Assembly (NCBI GenBank): GCA_964520885.1
Contig: CAZFQD010000096.1
Span: 1-8,730, forward strand
Reading direction: 5' to 3'
DNA from: CAZFQD01 sp964520885
Lineage (GTDB): Bacteria; Bacillota; Clostridia; Oscillospirales; SIG519
Length of the DNA stretch: 8,730 nucleotides
Shown: positions 1 to 6,056 of the stretch, piece by piece
How positions within the stretch are numbered: position 1 is the stretch's first letter
How the letters are laid out: the number at the start of each line of letters is the position of its first letter
Program-made: the position numbers and the translations under genes
Notes under the pieces: generated by a model
Database searches by the model: none
The model's input: only the letters and a program-made list of their open reading frames with translations
What the model was told of the DNA's origin: nothing

Positions 1-57
1 AGAAAAATAATCTAATTACCCCCTTTATGAAGATAAATAGATTATACGTGACTAACT

Positions 58-1359
58 ATGTCAGTAATAATTTCCAATGTTTTAATTTCCTCACCTGCTT
101 CAAAAGCTTTAATAGTTGAAAATGATAAGTTAATTTCTATTAATGGAAATAAAATTAATGATGTATTAGACTATATGTTTTTTTCATGCAATAAAGAGTT
201 GGAACTTGCAATAAAAAGCAAAGACGATATAAAACGAATAGTAAAGATAAGCAAGAAAGAATATGAAGATTTGGGACTTTGTTTTGAAGATTATTTAATG
301 GACAAGCAAAAGCACTGCCAAAACAAATGCATTTTTTGTTTTATTGACCAGCTTCCAAAAGGATTAAGGAAAACTCTATATTTTAAGGATGATGATATTA
401 GACTATCCTTTCTAATGGGCAACTATATATCGTTAACTAATTTAAACGAGCAAGACATTAGAAGAATTATCAAACTTAAAATTAGCCCTATTAACATTTC
501 TGTTCATACTACTAATACTACACTAAGAAAAAAGATGATGAATAATGATAATGCCACTTCAATAAATGATATTATGAAAAGATTTGCTTTCGCTTGCATT
601 GAAATGAAATGTCAAATAGTTGTATGCAAAGGTATAAACGACAAAGACGAGCTTAAAAAAACCTTAAATGATTTGTTTTCTTTTTATCCATTCGTTTCAA
701 GTGTTAGTGTTGTTCCTGTTGGATTAACTAAATATCGCGAAGGTTTATTCCCTCTCTCACCTCTAAATATTGATGATGCAAAAGAAATAATAAAAATCAC
801 CGAAACATTTTCAAATAAATGCTTTGAAAAAACAAGAACTCGTTTTGCGTTTATAGCTGACGAGCTATTTTTAAAGGCTAATCAACCCATTCCAGATTAT
901 GAATATTACGAGGAATATTCACAACTTGAAAATGGTGTTGGCTTAATGGCACTTTTTCAAGAGGAGTTTTTAAATTCTTATATCAAAAAAAAAGAAAATG
1001 ACAAGACTAATCATATTTCAATTGTTACAGGAGTTTCTGCTTACCCATTAATAAAAAAACTTGTTGCAAAAGCGTGTGAAAAGTGGCATAATTTACATTG
1101 TGAGGTTTATCCTATTGTTAATAACTTTTTTGGAGAAACTGTAAATGTTGCAGGACTAATTACTGGAAATGATTTAATTGAACAATTAAAGGACAAACCC
1201 TTAGGTGATAAATTGCTTATACCTTCTGTTATGCTAAGATATGAAAAAGATATGTTTTTAGATAATGTAACCATTGATAAAATAGAAAGCAAACTTAATG
1301 CAAAAGTAAAAATAATTGATATAGATGGCAAAGATTTTTTAAATAATCTAATTATGTGA
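58..1359 (+). CDS. DUF512 family protein (PDZ-like N-terminus plus radical-SAM-like Fe-S domain)
   Basis: The 433-residue product has the three-part layout of the DUF512 family. A short PDZ-like segment comes first (about residues 1-60, with the 'LISINGNKINDVLDY' stretch). A radical-SAM-like region follows with a CX3CX2C cysteine motif (C87, C91, C94 in CQNKCIFC, followed by FIDQLPKGLR). The DUF512 domain occupies roughly residues 200-430. The cysteine spacing is that of radical SAM enzymes, so a 4Fe-4S cluster is expected. The family's reaction is, as far as I know, not established. The start is fixed to this ATG or a later one because an in-frame TGA lies at 49-51. No Shine-Dalgarno sequence is visible before it, unlike the neighbouring genes. 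It ends 16 bases before der, and DUF512 genes commonly sit beside der in Clostridia. Family assignment is confident; function is unknown. Confidence 0.9.
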   Translation: MSVIISNVLISSPASKALIVENDKLISINGNKINDVLDYMFFSCNKELELAIKSKDDIKRIVKISKKEYEDLGLCFEDYLMDKQKHCQNKCIFCFIDQLPKGLRKTLYFKDDDIRLSFLMGNYISLTNLNEQDIRRIIKLKISPINISVHTTNTTLRKKMMNNDNATSINDIMKRFAFACIEMKCQIVVCKGINDKDELKKTLNDLFSFYPFVSSVSVVPVGLTKYREGLFPLSPLNIDDAKEIIKITETFSNKCFEKTRTRFAFIADELFLKANQPIPDYEYYEEYSQLENGVGLMALFQEEFLNSYIKKKENDKTNHISIVTGVSAYPLIKKLVAKACEKWHNLHCEVYPIVNNFFGETVNVAGLITGNDLIEQLKDKPLGDKLLIPSVMLRYEKDMFLDNVTIDKIESKLNAKVKIIDIDGKDFLNNLIM

Positions 1360-1375
1360 AAACGGAGGCAAATAA

Positions 1376-2704
1376 ATGTCAAAACCCATAATAGCAATAG
1401 TTGGAAGACCTAATGTAGGAAAATCAACTTTATTTAATAAGTTAATTGGGCAAAGACTTTCAATAGTTGAGGACACTCCCGGTGTTACAAGAGATAGAAT
1501 TTATGCCGAAGGTGAATGGTTAAACAGAAAATTCATTCTTATTGACACGGGTGGAATAGAAATAACTACTGAAGATTTTATTCTTTCTCAGATGAAAGAG
1601 CAGGCTCAAATTGCAATTGAAACTGCTGATGTTATAATTATGATTACTGATTTAAAAGCAGGTGTTACTTCTGCTGATGCTGATGTAGCTGATATGCTTG
1701 TAAAGTCTGGCAAACCTGTGGTGCTATGTGTTAATAAAGCAGACACTATTGGCAAAGTTCCTTTAGAATATTATGAGTTTTACAATTTAGGAATGGGCGA
1801 CCCTATTGCAGTTTCTTCTGTTCACGGTCATGGAACCGGCGACCTTTTAGATGCAGTTTTTGAAAAACTTCCAAAGGAAACCGAACAAGAAGATGAAAGT
1901 GAAATAGTTAAAGTAGCTGTTATTGGCAAGCCTAATGTTGGAAAATCATCACTTATAAATTGCATTTTAGGTGAGCAAAGAGTAATAGTATCAGATGTTC
2001 CCGGAACAACCAGAGATGCAATAGATACTTATTTAGAAAATGAAAATGGAAAATTTATTTTTATTGATACTGCTGGAATTCGCAGAAAATCTAAGGTTGA
2101 AAAAAATATTGAAAAATATAGTGTTATTCGTGCTTTTATGGCTGTTGAAAGAGCCGATGTTGCTATTATTATGATTGATGCAAGAGTTGGAGTTACCGAG
2201 CAGGATACTAAAATTGCCGGTTTTGCTAACGAAAAAGGAAAGGCTTGTATAATTGTTGCAAATAAGTGGGATTTGGTTGAAAAAGATGGCAAAACTATGG
2301 AAAATACACGAAAGCATATTTTAGAAGATTTAGCATTTATGAGTTATGCTCCCATCCTTTTTATTTCTGCAAAAACTGGTCAAAGAGTTGAAAAACTCTA
2401 TGAATTAATTAAATTTGTTAGTAATCAAAATTCAATTAGAATTTCAACAGGAGTTTTAAATGAAGTTTTGGCAGATGCGGTTGCTAAGGTTCAACCACCA
2501 TCTGACAAGGGAAAAAGACTAAAACTTTTATATATGACTCAGCCCTCAACAAAGCCCCCTACTTTTATTGTGTTTGTAAATAGCAAAGATTTATTTCACT
2601 TTTCGTATCAGAGGTATATAGAAAATCAAATAAGAGCAACCTTTGGGCTTGAAGGAACACCAATTAGAATTATATCAAGAGAAAGAAATGATAAAGATAA
2701 TTAA
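1376..2704 (+). CDS. der: Ribosome biogenesis GTPase Der (EngA)
   Basis: Der is an essential GTPase with two tandem G domains that helps mature the 50S ribosomal subunit. Both G domains are complete here. The first has GRPNVGKS (residues 10-17), GVTRDR (36-41), DTGG (57-60) and NKAD (120-123). The second has GKPNVGKS (184-191), GTTRDA (210-215), DTAG (231-234) and NKWD (296-299), with an SAK motif near 356. The acidic linker between them (about 168-177) and the C-terminal KH-like domain (about 355-442) are present. The length of 442 residues is normal for the family. GGAGG at 1364-1368 lies 7 bases before the ATG. It follows the DUF512 gene by 16 bases, so the two are almost certainly co-transcribed, and plsY begins 37 bases downstream. 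Confidence 0.98.
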   Translation: MSKPIIAIVGRPNVGKSTLFNKLIGQRLSIVEDTPGVTRDRIYAEGEWLNRKFILIDTGGIEITTEDFILSQMKEQAQIAIETADVIIMITDLKAGVTSADADVADMLVKSGKPVVLCVNKADTIGKVPLEYYEFYNLGMGDPIAVSSVHGHGTGDLLDAVFEKLPKETEQEDESEIVKVAVIGKPNVGKSSLINCILGEQRVIVSDVPGTTRDAIDTYLENENGKFIFIDTAGIRRKSKVEKNIEKYSVIRAFMAVERADVAIIMIDARVGVTEQDTKIAGFANEKGKACIIVANKWDLVEKDGKTMENTRKHILEDLAFMSYAPILFISAKTGQRVEKLYELIKFVSNQNSIRISTGVLNEVLADAVAKVQPPSDKGKRLKLLYMTQPSTKPPTFIVFVNSKDLFHFSYQRYIENQIRATFGLEGTPIRIISRERNDKDN

Positions 2705-2741
2705 ATATTTTCAATTTTTGTTATAAGAACGGAGATAAAAA

Positions 2742-3368
2742 ATGAACAATATATTGTATTCATTCGTTTTACCGTCTATTATTGCTTATCTATTAGGAAG
2801 TATCAGTTTTTCCATTATTATTACTTGGCTTTTTTCAAAAAAGGATATAAGAGATTTTGGAAGTGGAAATGCAGGTGGCACTAATGTTATAAGGTCGGTT
2901 GGAAAATTTGCGGGAATTTCAACTATGGTTTTAGATATATTGAAATGCGTCGTGGCAGTTTTAATAGCAAAATACTTGCTTCCCGGTGGGCAAAATGCTA
3001 TTGCTATGAGTTTAGCAGGCCTATTTTGCATATTAGGGCATATTTTCCCGATTTATTTTTCATTTAAAGGCGGAAAAGGTATTGCCGCAGGTGCAGGAAT
3101 GATTTTAGTGCTTGATTATAGAATATTTATTATACTTATGGCTATATTTTTTCTTTCAATATTCATTACAAAATTTGTTTCGCTATCTTCAATACTTGGA
3201 GCTATTTCTTTTCCAATTGCTACATTTATCTTTGCAAAACCAGAAAACCAACTAATATTGACTATTAATGCTTTAATAGTTGCCTCATTAGTTATTTTTA
3301 TGCACCACAAAAATATAAAAAAAATATTAAATGGAACGGAAAATAAAATTAAGTTCAAGAAAAGTTAG
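2742..3368 (+). CDS. plsY: Acyl-phosphate:glycerol-3-phosphate acyltransferase PlsY
   Basis: PlsY is an integral membrane enzyme that transfers an acyl group from acyl-phosphate (made by PlsX) to glycerol-3-phosphate, giving lysophosphatidic acid, the first committed step of phospholipid synthesis. The 208-residue product is strongly hydrophobic with several membrane segments, about 5-30, 57-80, 87-107, 114-150 and 173-190. It carries the family motifs SGNAGGTNVIRSVG (41-54) and LGHIFPIYFSFKGGKGIAAGAG (98-119, described by its ends LGH and GAG). The first motif has Gly where many relatives have Ala (GATN). The C-terminal tail is basic (KNIKK, KIKFKKS), as expected for a cytoplasmic end. A GGAG ribosome binding site at 2731-2734 precedes the ATG. 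The adjacent gpsA supplies its glycerol-3-phosphate substrate. Confidence 0.97.
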   Translation: MNNILYSFVLPSIIAYLLGSISFSIIITWLFSKKDIRDFGSGNAGGTNVIRSVGKFAGISTMVLDILKCVVAVLIAKYLLPGGQNAIAMSLAGLFCILGHIFPIYFSFKGGKGIAAGAGMILVLDYRIFIILMAIFFLSIFITKFVSLSSILGAISFPIATFIFAKPENQLILTINALIVASLVIFMHHKNIKKILNGTENKIKFKKS

Positions 3369-3386
3369 GAATTAGGAATAATTCAC

Positions 3387-3406
3387 GGAACGCATTAATG
3401 CGTTCC
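3387..3406. repeat. Perfect 20-bp intergenic palindrome between plsY and gpsA
   Basis: GGAACGCATT is followed directly by its exact reverse complement, AATGCGTTCC. A tandem TTAGGAATTAGGAA (3365-3378), which overlaps the plsY stop codon, lies just before it. There is no T-run after the stem on either strand, so it does not look like a simple intrinsic terminator. It shares the outer GGAACG/CGTTCC arms with the palindrome at 6057-6076, so the two may belong to one dispersed repeat family. It could form a hairpin in the plsY-gpsA transcript. Confidence 0.75.
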
Positions 3407-3441
3407 CTACAATTAAACATCTAATAAAAGGAAGTGTTTTT

Positions 3442-4449
3442 ATGTCTAAAATTGCTATAATGGGTTCTGGTGGTTGGGGAACTGCCATTGCGGTTATGAC
3501 CTCAAAATTCGGTAACCAAATTTCCCTTTGGTCTGTATTTCCGGAAGAGATTGATACTATTATAAAGGATAAAGAGAACAAAAAATTGTTGCGTGGAATT
3601 GCAATTCCAAAAAACATTAACTTAACAAGTGATATTAACTGTGCAAGTGATGCTGATGTTGTAGTTCTTGCTGTTCCGTCCTTTGCCACAAGGAGCACTG
3701 CAAAATTACTGCAACCAATATTAAAGGAAAACACAATAGTTGTAAACATTGCCAAGGGCTTAGAGGAAAACTCCTCAAAACGATTATCCCAAGTTTTGCA
3801 GGAAGAACTTCCCTTATGCAAAATAGTTGTTATGTCTGGTCCTTCTCACGCTGAGGAGGTTGCGTTAGGTTTGCCTACAACAAATGTTGTATCCTCTAAG
3901 AATATTGAAACAGCTCAGGTAGTTCAAGATGTTTTTATGAACCCAACTTTTAGAATTTATACATCTTTAGATATAATAGGAGCAGAATTAGGTGGTGCAT
4001 TAAAAAACATAATTGCATTAGCCGCAGGAATTATTGACGGTATGGGCTTTGGCGATAATACAAAAGCCGCATTAATGACAAGAGGCATTACAGAAATGGT
4101 TCGTTTAGGCGTTGCATTAGGTGCAAAGGCAGAAACCTTTGCAGGCTTAACAGGCTTTGGAGACTTAATTGTAACCTGCACGAGTATTCATAGTCGCAAT
4201 AGGCGGTGCGGAATATTAATTGGTAAAGGTTATAATGTAGAGGATGCATTAAAAGAAATTGGAATGACTGTTGAAGGTTATAGGACAACCAAAGCGGCAT
4301 ATAAATTGGCATTGGATTTAGGTATTGAAATGCCTATTGTAAATGAAACCTATAAAGTTTTATATGAGAATAAACTACCGAAAGATGCAATTTTAGACCT
4401 TATGACAAGAATGAAAAAACACGAAACGGAAGACTTGTGGATTAAGTAG
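3442..4449 (+). CDS. gpsA: NAD(P)H-dependent glycerol-3-phosphate dehydrogenase GpsA
   Basis: GpsA reduces dihydroxyacetone phosphate to sn-glycerol-3-phosphate with NAD(P)H in the cytoplasm, feeding phospholipid synthesis through PlsY, encoded just upstream. The 335-residue product has the normal family length. The N-terminal Rossmann motif GSGGWGTA is at residues 8-15, AVPS at 77-80, KGLE at 105-108 and SGPSHAEEV at 132-140. The ELGGALKN segment (182-189) contains the expected catalytic lysine, K188. The C-terminal helical domain has GLTGFGDLIVTCTS (235-248) followed by SRNRRCG (251-257), the substrate-binding region. AAGGAAG ends about 8 bases before the ATG and serves as ribosome binding site. 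It is the last gene of the housekeeping run and is followed by a terminator at 4505-4535. Confidence 0.98.
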   Translation: MSKIAIMGSGGWGTAIAVMTSKFGNQISLWSVFPEEIDTIIKDKENKKLLRGIAIPKNINLTSDINCASDADVVVLAVPSFATRSTAKLLQPILKENTIVVNIAKGLEENSSKRLSQVLQEELPLCKIVVMSGPSHAEEVALGLPTTNVVSSKNIETAQVVQDVFMNPTFRIYTSLDIIGAELGGALKNIIALAAGIIDGMGFGDNTKAALMTRGITEMVRLGVALGAKAETFAGLTGFGDLIVTCTSIHSRNRRCGILIGKGYNVEDALKEIGMTVEGYRTTKAAYKLALDLGIEMPIVNETYKVLYENKLPKDAILDLMTRMKKHETEDLWIK

Positions 4450-4463
4450 AGGTCAGAAAATTT

Positions 4464-4477
4464 GACGATTGACAATT
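4464..4477 (+). repeat. GACGATTGACAATT repeat, left copy
   Basis: This 14-base sequence follows the gpsA stop codon by 14 bases. An exact copy in opposite orientation lies at 6154-6167, just past the 3' end of the leftward 380-residue gene. The pair therefore flanks the accessory XRE/SLOG segment. Sequences of the GACAATTGACAATT type are familiar as low-complexity intergenic repeats in clostridial genomes, so this may be one of many copies and not a boundary specific to this island. Confidence 0.55.
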
Positions 4478-4504
4478 AAATGTAGAATTAAGAAATAAAA
4501 TATT

Positions 4505-4535
4505 AAAAGACGGATTTTAAAACCCGTCTTTTTTT
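4505..4535 (+). terminator. Intrinsic terminator after gpsA
   Basis: A 9-bp stem pairs AAAAGACGG (4505-4513) with CCGTCTTTT (4524-4532), with a 10-base loop and a run of seven T from 4529 to 4535. It lies 55 bases after the gpsA stop codon. Read on the opposite strand, the same stem is followed by TTTTAATATTTTA. It may therefore also terminate the leftward XRE gene that ends at 4546. Confidence 0.9.
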
Positions 4536-4545
4536 ATGCCTTTTT

Positions 4546-4788
4546 TTATTTTATTTCTTGCTCTAATTGGTCAAATTCTTTTGTTAAAAAAAATTCGCCT
4601 AAGGTAATTTCTAATCCATCACACAACTTTTTTATGGTTACGATAGAAATGTTTTTTCTTGAATTATCAAGCATACTATACACAGTTGAAGGAGTAACCC
4701 CTGACATAGTTGCAAGCTCATTTCTTTTAATTCCTTTTTCATTACATAAATTAATAAATCTTTTAGCAACAGCATTTTTAATTTTCAT
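4546..4788 (-). CDS. Small XRE-family helix-turn-helix regulator (80 aa)
   Basis: The 80-residue product is essentially one Cro/C1-type HTH domain. ELATMSGVTPSTVYSML (about residues 24-40) supplies the two central helices, and TIKKLCDGLEITLGEFF (about 52-68) is the usual last helix and cap of XRE repressors. The acidic tail (FDQLEQEIK) is characteristic of a common clostridial XRE group. There is no second domain, so it is probably a dimeric DNA-binding repressor without a sensor of its own. GAGGTG (complement of 4797-4802) is an excellent ribosome binding site 8 bases before the ATG. The gene is divergent from the truncated copy starting at 4904. The inverted repeats at 4823-4849 between them, overlapping a promoter -35 box, are the obvious candidate operator, so autoregulation is likely. 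Its target gene appears broken, which may leave it an orphan regulator. Confidence 0.88.
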   Translation of the reverse strand: MKIKNAVAKRFINLCNEKGIKRNELATMSGVTPSTVYSMLDNSRKNISIVTIKKLCDGLEITLGEFFLTKEFDQLEQEIK

Positions 4789-4822
4789 TATATTATCACC
4801 TCAATAAAATAATAATAAATAT

Positions 4823-4849
4823 TACGCATATTCGTATACGCACTTGCGT
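4823..4849. promoter_or_regulatory. Probable XRE operator (clustered inverted repeats)
   Basis: Three overlapping dyads are visible. TACG-6-CGTA spans 4823-4836. CGTATACG is a perfect 8-bp palindrome at 4833-4840. ACGCA-CT-TGCGT spans 4838-4849. The last covers the -35 hexamer TTGCGT of the rightward promoter. The cluster lies between the leftward XRE gene (start 4788) and the rightward remnant (start 4904). This is where a divergently encoded repressor would bind. Operator function is inferred from position and symmetry only. Confidence 0.6.
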
Positions 4850-4872
4850 TTTATTATAAAATTTGTTATAAT
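4844..4872 (+). promoter_or_regulatory. Sigma-A-like promoter of the truncated SLOG copy
   Basis: TTGCGT (4844-4849) and TATAAT (4867-4872) are separated by 17 bases, the ideal spacing. A second TATAAT lies at 4879-4884. A GAGGTG ribosome binding site (4894-4899) and the ATG at 4904 follow. The expression signals of the broken copy therefore look intact although its coding sequence is not. The -35 box lies within the inverted-repeat cluster, consistent with repression by the divergent XRE protein. Confidence 0.65.
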
Positions 4873-4903
4873 TTACACTATAATGTCTATTTTGAGGTGA
4901 AAA

Positions 4904-5066
4904 ATGAATTATATTCAAATTTTTTGTTATTTTATTGGACAAAATAAAGACTATCATACAAGATGACAGTCTTAACGATTTTGAATGTATAGAAAAAATC
5001 GTGTGTTTATTTAAAACAGCAGGAATAAGTGCCAAAATCCGCTTGATTTTTACTTCATATTATTAA
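4904..5066 (+). pseudogene. Truncated SLOG-gene copy running into a second coding remnant
   Basis: Bases 4904-4944 match the start of the intact SLOG-like gene (5547-5587) at 40 of 41 positions, including ATG and the first 11 codons (MNYIQIFCYFI). The similarity then stops, and this frame ends at a TGA at 4964-4966 after 20 codons. From about 4935 a different frame stays open to the TAA at 5064-5066. It reads as protein-like sequence containing QDDSLNDFECIEKIV and LFKTAGISAKIR. This resembles, from memory and with low confidence, small clostridial proteins with a DFxCIExIV motif. The simplest reading is a deletion that fused the head of a duplicated SLOG gene to the tail of another small gene, leaving a frame mismatch. 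Promoter and ribosome binding site are still present, so a 20-residue peptide could be made. The end overlaps the 3' end of the next leftward gene by 17 bases. Confidence 0.65.
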
Positions 5067-5352
5067 TAAGTTGCAATATTATCTTTTTTTGTTCAGAGGT
5101 TAATGTTCCCCAATTTTCTAAAATATTTTTTTGTTCCGCATCAAGAGAAAATACATCATCATTTGAAAAAAATTGTGATAATGTTATACCAAATGTTTTA
5201 CAAATTGATTCAAGTGTTGAAATTGTAGGTGCATTATTGCGTTTAAATAAATTTGAAAGTGTTGATTGTGAAACTCCTGATAATTTTGAGAGTTTATATA
5301 TTGTCCAATTTCGCCTTTTTAACAGTTCTTTAATTCTAAGTAAAATATTCAT
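5050..5352 (-). CDS. XRE-family helix-turn-helix regulator (100 aa)
   Basis: This second Cro/C1-type repressor has its HTH near the N-terminus: KLSKLSGVSQSTLSNLFKR supplies the two central helices, followed by TISTLESICKTFGITLSQFF. A short C-terminal helical extension (LDAEQKNILENWGTLTSEQKKIILQLINNMK region) is typical of a common clostridial XRE group and may help dimerisation. I chose the ATG at 5352, giving 100 residues, because GGGG lies just upstream. An in-frame ATG at 5364 would add four residues (MGLK) but has no visible ribosome binding site. It differs clearly in sequence from the XRE protein encoded at 4546-4788, so the two are not recent copies of each other. It is divergent from the SLOG-like gene at 5547. 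The 27-bp palindrome and other inverted repeats between them are likely operators for this protein. Confidence 0.88.
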   Translation of the reverse strand: MNILLRIKELLKRRNWTIYKLSKLSGVSQSTLSNLFKRNNAPTISTLESICKTFGITLSQFFSNDDVFSLDAEQKNILENWGTLTSEQKKIILQLINNMK

Positions 5353-5378
5353 TTTTAACCCCATTCTTTGCGTAAATA

Positions 5379-5403
5379 CACAATAAATAATTTGAGTATT
5401 GTG
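5379..5403. promoter_or_regulatory. Inverted repeat upstream of the second XRE gene
   Basis: CACAATA (5379-5385) and TATTGTG (5397-5403) form perfect 7-bp arms around an 11-base spacer. The repeat lies 27 bases upstream of the chosen XRE start codon. From there it could act as an operator on the XRE gene's own promoter, or as a hairpin in its leader. No convincing -35/-10 pair could be placed for the leftward promoter. Confidence 0.4.
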
Positions 5404-5434
5404 AACCTTTAATTATTATTAATTAAATAGTTCC

Positions 5435-5461
5435 ATTTATTAAGTATTATACTTAATAAAT
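5435..5461. promoter_or_regulatory. 27-bp palindrome, probable operator between XRE and SLOG-like genes
   Basis: Arms of 13 bp (ATTTATTAAGTAT at 5435-5447 and its exact complement at 5449-5461) surround a single central T. Allowing one unpaired base, the symmetry continues outward into CC/GG. A perfect dyad with an odd centre in AT-rich DNA between a repressor gene and its divergent neighbour is typical of an operator bound by an HTH dimer. It lies 27 bases upstream of the -35 box of the SLOG promoter. There is no T-run or GC-rich stem, so it is not a terminator. Confidence 0.65.
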
Positions 5462-5487
5462 TGGTAGCAAAACAGTTTTAATAGGGG

Positions 5488-5517
5488 TTGCATTATAACA
5501 CCCATATGAGTTATAAT
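5488..5517 (+). promoter_or_regulatory. Sigma-A-like promoter of the SLOG-like gene, overlaid by an inverted repeat
   Basis: TTGCAT (5488-5493) and TATAAT (5512-5517) are 18 bases apart. A perfect inverted repeat, ATTATAAC (5492-5499) and GTTATAAT (5510-5517), fills the whole interval from the -35 to the -10 box. A protein bound to it would block RNA polymerase directly. A GAGGAG ribosome binding site (5534-5539) and the ATG at 5547 follow at normal spacing. Confidence 0.65.
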
Positions 5518-5546
5518 TAATTATATAACTAAAGAGGAGTGAAAAA

Positions 5547-6026
5547 ATGAATTATATTCAAATTTTTTGTTATTTTATTGAACAAAAAAAGTTACCAAAA
5601 GAAAAACTACCACAAATTAAAAAAAACCTTATCTATGAAATAGAAAGGCTAATTTTAGAAGGTGGCATATATTTCTTTTGTGGTATTTCAGAAGGTTTTA
5701 ATATTTTAGCAATTCATACTGTGCTAAAACTTAAAGAAAAATTTCCGCACATAAAATTAGTGCTTGTTTTGCCATATAAACAACAAGAATTAATTTTAGA
5801 TAAAAAGGAAAAAGAATTATATAATGAGTTTAAAGATAAAGCTGATGATGTGATATTTTTAGTTGATGTGTTTAGTGCATATTGTGCTAAAAAGGGAACT
5901 GAACATATATTAGATAATTGTGGGGCGATAATTTGTTATATTATTAAAGATAATGATTTTACGGAAATACTTAGCTATGCAAAAAGTAAAGATATTAAAA
6001 TAATTAATATTGCACTTGATTTATAA
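5547..6026 (+). CDS. SLOG superfamily (DUF1273/YpsA-like) protein with degenerate ligand-site motifs
   Basis: The 159-residue product aligns by eye with clostridial SLOG/DUF1273 proteins. A beta strand leads into a glycine-rich loop at GGIYFFCGISEGFN (residues 39-52). The LKLKEKFPHIKLVLVLPYKQQ region matches the usual lk..yP.l.l....Pc..Q, an 'AD.v..v' strand lies at 99-106, and ILDNC (121-125) sits where MVD is usual. SLOG domains are Rossmann-like folds that bind nucleotides or related ligands; many occur in conflict systems. Several hallmarks are altered. The N-terminal FTGHR motif appears as FCYFI (7-11), the RN before MVD is missing, and the late GGT loop is absent. It may thus bind a different ligand or none. 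GAGGAG lies 7 bases before the ATG. The gene is divergent from an XRE repressor and probably under its control. Family assignment is moderate; function is unknown. Confidence 0.72.
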   Translation: MNYIQIFCYFIEQKKLPKEKLPQIKKNLIYEIERLILEGGIYFFCGISEGFNILAIHTVLKLKEKFPHIKLVLVLPYKQQELILDKKEKELYNEFKDKADDVIFLVDVFSAYCAKKGTEHILDNCGAIICYIIKDNDFTEILSYAKSKDIKIINIALDL

Positions 6027-6056
6027 ATCTTAGGAAATATCCTTTATAAAAATTGT

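Noticed and set aside
1107..1397. Leftward 96-residue open frame over the end of the DUF512 gene
   Set aside because: It lies antisense to two confidently assigned genes, has no ribosome binding site and its translation is typical of an AT-rich reverse-strand shadow.
2029..2317. Two overlapping leftward open frames inside der
   Set aside because: They are antisense to the second G domain of Der and show no independent coding signals.
3387..3406. Treating the plsY-gpsA palindrome as an intrinsic terminator
   Set aside because: There is no T-run on either strand, and gpsA follows only 36 bases later in the same direction.
4796..5035. Leftward 79-residue open frame between the two XRE genes
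   Set aside because: It is antisense to the promoter and SLOG-head remnant, runs through the operator region, and has composition typical of non-coding AT-rich DNA. The + strand evidence there (a 40 of 41 match to a real gene start) is much stronger.
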